A stretch of 5,915 nucleotides of DNA. It comes from Deltaproteobacteria bacterium (GTDB lineage Bacteria; Desulfobacterota; DSM-4660; Desulfatiglandales; HGW-15). Of this stretch, positions 1-5,912 are shown one piece after another. The DNA lies in NCBI GenBank assembly GCA_019308525.1, contig JAFDIC010000263.1, positions 1 through 5,915 on the forward strand, given 5' to 3'. Position numbers and translations under genes: made by a program. Numbering within the stretch: position 1 is the stretch's first letter; each line of letters starts with the position of its first letter. The notes below the pieces were generated by a model that was not told where the DNA came from, searched no databases, and saw only the letters and a list, made by a program, of their open reading frames with translations.

Positions 1-2
1 AG

Positions 3-560
3 AGTCTTCTTGGGCTCTCTCCCGATGCCGTTGCAAAACGGGGTATCGCTCGCACCTTTCAAAACCTCCGCCTTTTCATGCACATGACCGTCCTGGACAA
101 CCTGATGCTTGGCCGCCACGTAAAATTTGCAAAAAACCCCGTCAACGTATTCCTAAGGCTCCGAGGAGAAGAGCTGAAACATCGGGAAGTGGTGGAAGAA
201 ATCATAGAGTTCCTCGATCTCCAGGCATATCGCCAGTCGCGGGTGTCTGACTGCCCCTATGGCGTCCAAAAACGTGTTGAAGTGGGCAGGGCCTTGGCAA
301 TGGAACCCCAGCTCCTGTTGCTCGACGAACCCATAGCCGGGCTTACCTCGGAGGAAAAGGAAGAGACAGCATACAGGATCACCGAAATCCGTGGACGTTA
401 TAAGACCGCCATCCTGTTGGTTGAACACGACCTCAGGATTGCCTCAAAACTGGCAGACAGGATGATCGCCCTGGACTACGGCGAGAAAATAGCCGAGGGT
501 AGCCCCGAGGAGGTCCAGAAGACACCCGAGGTAATCAGGGCCTACCTGGGTGAAGACTAA
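3..560 (+). CDS. livG: LivG-type ABC transporter ATP-binding protein, 5' truncated
   Basis: This is one of the two cytoplasmic ATPases of a branched-chain amino acid type (HAAT) importer. The reading frame is open from base 3 to the edge of the window, so the true start and the Walker A loop lie upstream. The Met at base 78 is internal, because the codons before it already encode the family segment G-I-A-R-T-F-Q-N-L-R-L-F with the Q-loop Gln at 60-62. After it come the signature region C-P-Y-G-V-Q (252-269), Walker B L-L-L-L-D-E-P (312-332) and the switch His in V-E-H-D (420-431). The C-P-Y-G-V-Q signature departs from the canonical LSGGQ, but LivG proteins commonly carry a P-Y-G form here; the Cys is less usual. 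The end E-V-I-R-A-Y-L-G-E-D is typical of LivG. livF follows after 28 bases, or overlaps if its GTG start is used. About a quarter to a third of the usual 250-260 residues is missing. Confidence 0.95.
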   Translation, partial: SLLGLSPDAVAKRGIARTFQNLRLFMHMTVLDNLMLGRHVKFAKNPVNVFLRLRGEELKHREVVEEIIEFLDLQAYRQSRVSDCPYGVQKRVEVGRALAMEPQLLLLDEPIAGLTSEEKEETAYRITEIRGRYKTAILLVEHDLRIASKLADRMIALDYGEKIAEGSPEEVQKTPEVIRAYLGED

Positions 561-588
561 GCTTTTTAATCATCAACAGAGCCAGCTT

Positions 589-1365
589 ATGACACCTCTA
601 TTGAAAATCACAAGCATTGAGACCCTTTATTATGACCGCATCTATGCCCTTCAGGGTTTGTCTTTGGAGGTCAAAGAGAAAGAGATCTTTACGGTCCTTG
701 GCCCCAATGGAGCCGGCAAGACCACGCTGCTGAAAACCATTGCCGGGCTTCTAAAGGACCAGCCCAAGAAGGGAAGCATTGAATTCATGGGCAAGAAGAT
801 CCACCGCCAGCCACCCGAGCACATTTCACGCCTTGGTATTGTCTATGTACCTGAAGACCGAGGCCTTTTCAGGGAACTCACTGTGGCTGAAAATCTTGAT
901 CTGGGTTGCTGGGGAAGACGGGACTCGGAGATAGAAAAAGACTACGAGTTTATCTATGGCCTTTTCCCCATCTTAAAGACCCGCGGCACACAGCAGGCTG
1001 AAACCCTCTCTGGTGGTGAGCAGCAGATGCTGGCCATGGCAAGGGCAATGCTAAGAAGGCCAAAACTCCTGATGCTGGATGAGCCATCTCTAGGGCTCGC
1101 ACCCAAGATTGCCCGTGTTGTTTACGATGCTCTCAATGTCATACGACAGCGCGGCACCACCATCCTCCTCGTTGAACAGAACGCCAAGATGGCCCTCAAC
1201 ATAGCCGATTACGGTTATATTATGGAATCTGGACGTATAGTCCTGGAAGGTACTTGCAAAGATTTGCAGGAAAATGAAGACGTCCAGGAATTATATCTGG
1301 GCTTGGGCGGAGAAACTATTTCGCCCAAAGGCTGGCGTTTGTACAAAAAGAGGAGGACATGGTGA
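589..1365 (+). CDS. livF: LivF-type ABC transporter ATP-binding protein
   Basis: Second ATPase of the importer, pairing with LivG on the LivH/LivM membrane domains. From the ATG at 589 it has 258 residues. Visible motifs are Walker A G-P-N-G-A-G-K-T (residues 38-45), the V-P-E-D-R segment typical of LivF (Glu89), signature L-S-G-G-E-Q (140-145), Walker B L-M-L-D-E-P (Asp164, Glu165) and V-E-Q-N at the switch position (Gln197), which is the normal LivF form in place of His. The start is uncertain: a GTG at 550 overlaps the livG stop and has AGGG nine bases upstream, but it would add 13 residues that LivF proteins do not usually have. The ATG has only a weak AGAG before it. After the family ending E-L-Y-L-G-L-G there is a basic tail of about 18 residues ending K-K-R-R-T-W, whose last codons also form the ribosome binding site of the next gene. 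Confidence 0.95.
   Translation: MTPLLKITSIETLYYDRIYALQGLSLEVKEKEIFTVLGPNGAGKTTLLKTIAGLLKDQPKKGSIEFMGKKIHRQPPEHISRLGIVYVPEDRGLFRELTVAENLDLGCWGRRDSEIEKDYEFIYGLFPILKTRGTQQAETLSGGEQQMLAMARAMLRRPKLLMLDEPSLGLAPKIARVVYDALNVIRQRGTTILLVEQNAKMALNIADYGYIMESGRIVLEGTCKDLQENEDVQELYLGLGGETISPKGWRLYKKRRTW
1351..1356 (+). promoter_or_regulatory. Strong ribosome binding site AGGAGG that decides the synthetase start
   Basis: A full AGGAGG lies within the last codons of livF. It is only two bases from the ATG at 1359 but eight bases from the ATG at 1365, which is the usual spacing. The second ATG also overlaps the livF stop as TGATG (1363-1367). Both facts favour 1365 as the start and suggest that translation of the synthetase is coupled to that of livF. 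Confidence 0.85.
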
Positions 1366-3164
1366 TGGATAAGAAGCCAAGGATCCTGCCTGAACTCTTT
1401 TTCCAACAGGTTGACAGATATGGCGACAAGGTGGCCCTTAGGAGAAAAGAATACGGTATCTGGAACCGTATCTCTTGGAAGGAGTATGGCCAAAAGGTAA
1501 AGGAAATAGCCGCCTCCCTTGTAGCGGCTGGTCTGGAGCCCGGTGACAGGGTGGCCATTCTCGGGGACAACAGGCCGGAATGGCTTATCTGTCATTTGGC
1601 TACCATGAGTATTGGATGCGTTACGTGTGGTGTGTATTCCACCTCGGCCGCTGAGGAAGTAGCATATGTTGTTGGGCATTCGGAGTCCAAGATCCTCTTT
1701 GTGGAAAACGAAGAGCAGGTAGACAAGGTTCTCAAAATAGAGGACCAGATTCCCACCAAAGAAATTGTTGTATGGGATCCGAAGGGGCTATGGGGATTCT
1801 CACACCCTGGAATAATCTTCTACGATGAATTCATATCTCGAGGCAAACAATACCTGGCAGAGCACCCCGGATGCGTGTTCGAGCGAATGGAGAAAATAAA
1901 GCCCGACGACGTTGCCATGATGATCTATACCTCTGGTACCACAGGGAGGCCCAAAGGGGCCATGATCACCCATGACAATATCATGGCCATCACAGAGTCT
2001 TTTACCAAGGTTATCGCTGTCTCACCTAAGGATGAACTGCTTTCCTATCTGCCACTCGCCCACATATACGAAAACTTAATCTCAGTGTTTCAGGGTACAT
2101 GGTCTGGCGGCACGGTCAATTTTGTGGAGAGCATGGATACCCTTGCCCAAAACCTCAGGGAAGTTTCCCCCACTGTTTTTGCCAGTGTTCCAAGGATATG
2201 GGAAAAGTTTGCATCCATGATAGAGATCCGCATGTCAGACTCCACCCCTCTCAAGAAACTCGCTTACAGGCTGGCAATTGGAGTGGGCCTAAGGTACATC
2301 AACACAAAGAAAGGGACGCGAGAGCGTTTCCTGTGGTCACTGCTTTATTGGCCCTTGTATGGGCTGGTGCTTTATCATCTAAGGCGCCAGGTGGGCCTTG
2401 AGAGGGTCAAATGGGCCGTTTGTGGTGCTGCGCCTGCCTCTCCAGAGCTTTTCCAGTACTTCAATGCCCTGGGAGTGCCCTTGAGGGAAGGATATGGTCA
2501 GACAGAATCCACTGGCGTGATAGCTGTGCAGCGGATTGATAGACCACGCTGGGGTTACGTGGGAGAGCCCATACCCGGAGTAGAGGTAAAGATTGCGGAG
2601 GACGGGGAGATCCTTGCACGAGGCCGAGGTGTTTTCAAGGGCTACTTCAAGGCCCCGCAACTAACCGCTGAAACACTCAAGGACGGCTGGCTCCATACCG
2701 GAGACGTGGGGGCAGTGGACGAAGGGTACGTAAAAATCCTTGACCGCAAAAAGGACATAATAATCACTGCCGGCGGAAAGAATATCACTCCAGCTTTCAT
2801 AGAAAACAAGCTCAAGTTCAGCCCCTATATCCAGGATGCCGTGGTTATTGGCGACGGAAGGAAGTATCTCACCGCCCTCATTCTCATTGACGAAGACAAT
2901 GTGACCAAATATGCCCAGGATAACCGCATTCCTTTTACTACCTTTGCGGACCTCACCCAGAGACCGGAAGTCAAGAAGCTAATAGGAGGGGAAGTTGCCA
3001 AGGTGAACAAGACCCTTGCTAGGGTGGAAACCATTAAAAAATTCGCCCTGCTTCCAAGGCGTTTCTACGAAGAGGACGGCGATGTAACCCCCACCAAGAA
3101 AGTGAAAAGGCGTTTTCTTGAGAAGCGTTATGCGGACCTTATTGAGTCAATGTACAACGGATAG
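1365..3164 (+). CDS. Long-chain-type acyl-CoA synthetase (AMP-forming, FadD15/ACSL-like)
   Basis: AMP-forming acyl-CoA ligase of 599 residues, which activates a carboxylic acid with ATP and CoA through an acyl-adenylate. Motifs run in the expected order: Y-T-S-G-T-T-G-R-P-K-G phosphate loop (residues 188-198), S-Y-L-P-L-A-H-I-Y-E downstream of it, G-Y-G-Q-T-E-S (376-382), H-T-G-D (Asp447), D-R-K-K-D hinge (460-464) with G-G-K-N-I-T-P after it, and T-P-T-K-K-V-K-R-R near the C-terminus, which holds the expected catalytic lysine. The hydrophobic stretch around residues 323-338 before the arginine-rich H-L-R-R-Q-V-G segment, and the T-P-T-x-K-x-K-R ending, place it with the eukaryotic ACSL and mycobacterial FadD15 branch rather than with E. 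coli FadD. The protein is probably cytoplasmic and membrane-associated. The start at 1365 overlaps livF, and livM begins six bases after the stop. The chain length or type of acid it uses cannot be read from the sequence. All key residues are present and it should be active. Confidence 0.93.
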   Translation: MDKKPRILPELFFQQVDRYGDKVALRRKEYGIWNRISWKEYGQKVKEIAASLVAAGLEPGDRVAILGDNRPEWLICHLATMSIGCVTCGVYSTSAAEEVAYVVGHSESKILFVENEEQVDKVLKIEDQIPTKEIVVWDPKGLWGFSHPGIIFYDEFISRGKQYLAEHPGCVFERMEKIKPDDVAMMIYTSGTTGRPKGAMITHDNIMAITESFTKVIAVSPKDELLSYLPLAHIYENLISVFQGTWSGGTVNFVESMDTLAQNLREVSPTVFASVPRIWEKFASMIEIRMSDSTPLKKLAYRLAIGVGLRYINTKKGTRERFLWSLLYWPLYGLVLYHLRRQVGLERVKWAVCGAAPASPELFQYFNALGVPLREGYGQTESTGVIAVQRIDRPRWGYVGEPIPGVEVKIAEDGEILARGRGVFKGYFKAPQLTAETLKDGWLHTGDVGAVDEGYVKILDRKKDIIITAGGKNITPAFIENKLKFSPYIQDAVVIGDGRKYLTALILIDEDNVTKYAQDNRIPFTTFADLTQRPEVKKLIGGEVAKVNKTLARVETIKKFALLPRRFYEEDGDVTPTKKVKRRFLEKRYADLIESMYNG

Positions 3165-3170
3165 GGAACT

Positions 3171-4151
3171 ATGGATCTGATCGAAAGTTATAAGGAAGAA
3201 TTAAAGCTCATTCGGAAACCATGGACAAAGGTCTGGGTGGCAATCCTGTTGGCCTTCCTGGTGCTATTGCCTTGGTATGCGCCTGAGCATGTTGTGTATG
3301 TAGCTTCCATAATCCTAATTTATGCCGTAGGAGTCGAGGGCCAAAATCTCCTCATCGGATATACGGGCCAAATATCATTCGGCCAAAACGGCTTTCTAGC
3401 AATCGGGGCCTTCACCTTCGGCCATCTCGCCCAACATGGATTTCCGTGGCCTATCGGAATGATAGCAGGCGGTTTGGCAGCAGGGCTATTCGGCCTGGTG
3501 GTTGGTTTCCCCTCGCTCCGCCTTAAGGGCCCGTACCTCGCAATTGCAACAATGGGTTTCGGAATAGCGGTGTACCAGATATTTGTAAATTCCGAACTGC
3601 TATCTGGCGGGCGCATGGGCCTTGTTATCCACAAAATGGAGCCGATGTTTGGCCTCTCTACCATCAACTTCAATTATTATTTCAATTTTTTTATCGCCGC
3701 CATTTTTGCTCTTTTGACCTACAACATCATTTCCTCATACATGGGCAGGGCCTTTATAGCCATCAGGGACAATGATATTGCAGCAGAAGTAATAGGGGTA
3801 AACCTAACAAGGTATAAGCTTTTATCCTTTTTCATAAGCTCTTTCTATACCGGTGTACAGGGTGCCACTTACGGGCTGTTCATGGGTTACCTTGAACCCA
3901 ATATGTTTACCTTCATGGAATCGATAACACTATTCGTGGCGGTAATCATTGGGGGCCTTGCTTCTGTGGAAGGATCAATAATGGGGGCAGCCTTTGTGAT
4001 TCTTGTTCCCCAGTTGCTTAGTGCTTACAAGGAATTGGTCCCCGTGGTCTATGGTGTCACCATACTGATAATATTAATTTTTGAGCCATTGGGTCTTTAT
4101 GGACGCTGGTTCAAGATGCGGCTCTATTTTAGAAACTGGCCGTTTAGATAG
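3171..4151 (+). CDS. livM: LivM-type branched-chain amino acid ABC transporter permease
   Basis: Integral membrane subunit of the importer, 326 residues, of the BPD_transp_2 (LivM) family. A short charged N-terminus (1-20) is followed by hydrophobic segments near residues 21-35, 41-56, 91-113, 120-139, 170-190, 216-240, 252-282 and 290-305. The LivM hallmark L-I-G-Y-T-G-Q-I-S-F-G-Q-N-G-F (61-75) is clear. The cytoplasmic coupling loop that contacts the ATPases is seen as R-A-F-I-A-I-R-D-N-D-I-A-A-E-V-I-G-V (193-210). The end G-G-L-A-S-V-E-G-S-I-M-G-A then F-E-P-L-G-L-Y-G-R-W is also family-typical. It starts six bases after the synthetase stop. The purine run AGGGA (3163-3167) is close to the ATG, so translation may rely on coupling. 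LivM precedes LivH here, the reverse of the common E. coli order. Confidence 0.95.
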   Translation: MDLIESYKEELKLIRKPWTKVWVAILLAFLVLLPWYAPEHVVYVASIILIYAVGVEGQNLLIGYTGQISFGQNGFLAIGAFTFGHLAQHGFPWPIGMIAGGLAAGLFGLVVGFPSLRLKGPYLAIATMGFGIAVYQIFVNSELLSGGRMGLVIHKMEPMFGLSTINFNYYFNFFIAAIFALLTYNIISSYMGRAFIAIRDNDIAAEVIGVNLTRYKLLSFFISSFYTGVQGATYGLFMGYLEPNMFTFMESITLFVAVIIGGLASVEGSIMGAAFVILVPQLLSAYKELVPVVYGVTILIILIFEPLGLYGRWFKMRLYFRNWPFR

Positions 4152-4157
4152 GAAAAT

Positions 4158-4164
4158 AGGGGAG
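4158..4164 (+). promoter_or_regulatory. Ribosome binding site of livH
   Basis: AGGGGAG lies seven bases before the ATG at 4172, in the 20-base gap after the livM stop. It supports the chosen livH start. Confidence 0.8.
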
Positions 4165-4171
4165 CTAATTT

Positions 4172-5050
4172 ATGAGGTTTCTACAATATGTCATTTCTGG
4201 TCTTGCATCTGGCAGCATTTATGCATTGGTGGCACTTGGCCTTGCCCTCATATACCGGGCCAACCGTGTTTTGAATTTTGCCCATGGTGACATGGCCACC
4301 GCGGGGACATTCTTCGCCTTTATCATGATGGGCATGCAAGTGCCATTTGGCTTTTCTTCTGGGCTCGGGCTCCTTTTCGGTTTTGCAATAGCAGTGCTTT
4401 TTTATTATTGCGTGCTGATCCCTGCTCAACGCCGGGAGGCAACCCAGCTTGGCCAGATAATTCTGACTTTGGGATTCGGCCTGATTCTCCAGGGTGCCAT
4501 CTCCTATTTTGGTGGAACAGAACCGCAAATGTTTCCTTTTCCATTGTCAGACGCCACAACCTATAGGGTCGGAAGCCTAATCTTCGATCAGCTTAGCTTG
4601 GGAACGCTGGCAGTGGGTATAGTGGCCAGCCTGCTCTTTTACCTCCTTATACAAAAGACCCGTATCGGCCTTGCCATGCGGGCAACCTCTGAGAACCTGC
4701 CTGCGGCACAGACAATGGGCATTCCAACGCGGAAGATCCTGGCACTCAGCTGGGGTCTGGCGGCATTTCTGGGGGTCCTTGCAGGGCTCTTCCTTGCCCC
4801 GGCCCTATTGTTGGACCCCTTCTTTATGCTGGAGCCCTTTCTAAAGGGTTTTGCAGCCGCAATTCTCGGCGGGCTAAACAGCCTACCAGGGGCAATAGTA
4901 GGCGGACTCATCCTCGGTGTCTCAGAGAGCTTGGCAGGAGCATATATTTCCGTGGCATTTAAAAACACCTTCGCTTTTTTAATCATCATCTTGGTGCTAC
5001 TTGTCAGACCCGAAGGGTTGCTGGGCGAAGAATTCAAAGAAAGGGTGTAA
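4172..5050 (+). CDS. livH: LivH-type branched-chain amino acid ABC transporter permease
   Basis: Second membrane subunit of the importer, 292 residues, the usual LivH length. The N-terminus matches the family closely: S-G-L-A-S-G-S-I-Y-A-L-V-A-L-G-L-A-L-I-Y (9-28), followed by N-F-A-H-G-D-M (35-41). Hydrophobic segments lie near residues 10-28, 42-55, 62-84, 94-114, 143-160, 189-212, 225-252 and 264-279. The cytoplasmic coupling loop is G-L-A-M-R-A-T-S-E-N (166-175) running to M-G-I-P-T-R-K-I. The end V-R-P-E-G-L-L-G-E is typical of LivH. A good ribosome binding site fixes the start. It closes the tight gene cluster; a 94-base gap follows before the dehydrogenase. No binding protein gene is next to it in this window, so the substrate is not defined by context here. 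Confidence 0.96.
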   Translation: MRFLQYVISGLASGSIYALVALGLALIYRANRVLNFAHGDMATAGTFFAFIMMGMQVPFGFSSGLGLLFGFAIAVLFYYCVLIPAQRREATQLGQIILTLGFGLILQGAISYFGGTEPQMFPFPLSDATTYRVGSLIFDQLSLGTLAVGIVASLLFYLLIQKTRIGLAMRATSENLPAAQTMGIPTRKILALSWGLAAFLGVLAGLFLAPALLLDPFFMLEPFLKGFAAAILGGLNSLPGAIVGGLILGVSESLAGAYISVAFKNTFAFLIIILVLLVRPEGLLGEEFKERV

Positions 5051-5144
5051 ATTAACAGGCGTTGGGCATAAGGTCTTAGGCAAAAGGCAAACAAGGGAGA
5101 AAAACTTTTAATAATTCATATCCTGAAAAGCAGGAGCAGTAAAA
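5051..5144 (+). promoter_or_regulatory. Leader between livH and the dehydrogenase with operator-like repeats
   Basis: This is the only gap of any size in the window. It contains an imperfect palindrome GCATAAGGTCTTAGGC (5066-5081, six of seven pairs around a GT centre), a perfect tandem repeat of AGGCAAA (5078-5091) that overlaps it, and an AT-rich stretch 5106-5121. The AT-rich part includes TTTAAT (5107-5112), which resembles a -10 box, but I see no good -35 box at the right distance. No hairpin with a T run that would end the livH transcript is visible. The dehydrogenase could therefore be read through from the importer transcript, have its own regulated promoter, or both. The repeats are seen; the regulatory role is inferred. 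Confidence 0.3.
5121..5136 (+). promoter_or_regulatory. Ribosome binding site of the dehydrogenase within a small hairpin
   Basis: AGGAG (5132-5136) sits eight bases before the ATG at 5145. Its first four bases belong to the right arm of a perfect inverted repeat, TCCTG (5121-5125), loop AAAAG, CAGGA (5131-5135). If folded, the hairpin would cover the ribosome binding site; a five-pair stem is weak and may be incidental. Confidence 0.6.
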
Positions 5145-5912
5145 ATGAACGTTAATGGATGCGTTGCTATTGTAACGGGCGGAGCCTCAGGTCTTGGAGA
5201 GGCTTGTGTTCGCATGTTCGCCCAAAATGGTGCAAGTGTGGCAATTCTTGATCTCGCCTCTGAAAGAGGCGAGCAGATTGCCTCTGAACTGGGGCCTCAG
5301 GCAATTTTTTTTAAGACCAATGTTACTGATGAACAAGACGTGCAAAATGCCATTGAAGGAGCAATCCGCAAGTTTGCCTCTGTCCACATTGCCGTTAATT
5401 GTGCTGGAATTGGCATACCTGCCAAGGTGCTTGGTAAGGATGGTCCCATGTCAATGGATGATTTTGACAGGGTCATGAAGGTTAACCTTTCGGGCACGCT
5501 GAATATCATCAGGTTGGCTGCCCAGAAAATGGCCCGAAATGAGCCCAATGAGGAAGGAGAGAGGGGGGTCATCATAAATACTTCTTCCATCGCGGCATGG
5601 GAAGGCCAGATAGGTCAGACGTCATACAGCGCCTCTAAGGCTGCCATCGCTGGTATCACCCTGCCCATTGCCCGTGAGTTTGCAGAGCTTGGAATCAGGG
5701 TTATGACCATTGCGCCAGGCCTATTCGACACCCCCATGCTTCGGGGGCTCCCGGACAAGGTCAAAGAGTCTCTTGCCAGAATGGTCCCGTTCCCTTCGAG
5801 ACTTGGGAGGCCTTCGGAATTTGCCATGCTGGCCAAACATATTGTTGAAAACCCCATGCTCAACGGCACAACCATTAGACTGGACGCAGCTCTCCGTATG
5901 GCAGGGAAATAA
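5145..5912 (+). CDS. Short-chain dehydrogenase, 3-hydroxyacyl-CoA dehydrogenase type 2 (HSD17B10-like)
   Basis: Classical SDR oxidoreductase of 255 residues. Cofactor motif T-G-G-A-S-G-L-G (11-18), Asp36 at the end of the second strand (indicating NAD rather than NADP), N-C-A-G (85-88), catalytic Ser148 in N-T-S-S-I-A-A, and Y-S-A-S-K (Tyr161, Lys165) are all present. Several stretches closely match mammalian HSD17B10: the N-E-P insert followed by R-G-V-I-I-N-T, the A-Y/S-Y-S-A-S-K region, R-V-M-T-I-A-P-G-L-F, V-P-F-P-S-R-L-G and the end N-G-T-T-I-R-L-D-A-A-L-R-M. That family oxidises 3-hydroxyacyl-CoA, including the 2-methyl-3-hydroxybutyryl-CoA of isoleucine breakdown. A role in beta-oxidation or branched-chain acid breakdown fits the synthetase and importer upstream. 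The start has AGGAG eight bases before it. The gene is complete, ending three bases before the window edge. Confidence 0.93.
   Translation: MNVNGCVAIVTGGASGLGEACVRMFAQNGASVAILDLASERGEQIASELGPQAIFFKTNVTDEQDVQNAIEGAIRKFASVHIAVNCAGIGIPAKVLGKDGPMSMDDFDRVMKVNLSGTLNIIRLAAQKMARNEPNEEGERGVIINTSSIAAWEGQIGQTSYSASKAAIAGITLPIAREFAELGIRVMTIAPGLFDTPMLRGLPDKVKESLARMVPFPSRLGRPSEFAMLAKHIVENPMLNGTTIRLDAALRMAGK
5253..5273 (+). repeat. Perfect 9-bp inverted repeat inside the dehydrogenase gene
   Basis: CTCGCCTCT (5253-5261), loop GAA, AGAGGCGAG (5265-5273). All nine pairs match and seven of the nine are... predominantly G-C, so the RNA would fold stably. It encodes L-A-S-E-R-G-E (residues 37-43), just after the cofactor-selecting Asp36. 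The inverted repeat is seen directly; any function is unknown. Confidence 0.85.
5277..5312 (+). terminator. Intrinsic-terminator-like hairpin and T8 run inside the dehydrogenase gene (candidate)
   Basis: ATTGCCT (5277-5283) pairs with AGGCAAT (5299-5305), and a run of eight T (5305-5312) begins at the base of the stem. The stem has seven pairs with a 15-base loop, which is larger than in typical terminators. It begins three bases after the previous perfect inverted repeat. The sequence lies in a conserved coding region (I-A-S-E-L to A-I-F-F-K), so it may be coincidental; partial termination or attenuation is possible. Confidence 0.25.

Noticed and set aside
78..80. ATG at 78 as the true start of the first ATPase
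   Set aside because: The upstream codons in the same frame encode the conserved Q-loop segment, so the gene continues beyond the left edge.
1177..1179. Gln in place of the switch His in LivF as a possible defect
   Set aside because: V-E-Q-N is the usual form in LivF proteins, so it is not a sign of inactivation.
1359..1364. ATG at 1359 as the start of the synthetase
   Set aside because: Only two bases separate it from AGGAGG, too close for normal initiation; the ATG at 1365 has eight-base spacing and overlaps the livF stop.
1215..1679. Minus-strand open frame of 154 codons across the livF/synthetase junction
   Set aside because: It lies opposite two well-supported genes, has no family resemblance and no clear ribosome binding site; it is a shadow frame.
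3683..3692. Run of seven T in livM as a possible terminator
   Set aside because: The sequence before it is AT-rich with no G-C stem; it encodes Asn-Phe-Phe-Ile in a membrane segment.
4639..5094. Minus-strand open frame of 151 codons opposite livH
   Set aside because: Low-complexity translation rich in Pro, Ser, Arg and Ala, as expected from the complement of a membrane protein gene; no recognisable domain.
5731..5747. CCCCC and GGGGG arms around a seven-base loop in the dehydrogenase gene
   Set aside because: Only five pairs, no T run, and the bases encode the conserved T-P-M-L-R-G segment; probably incidental.
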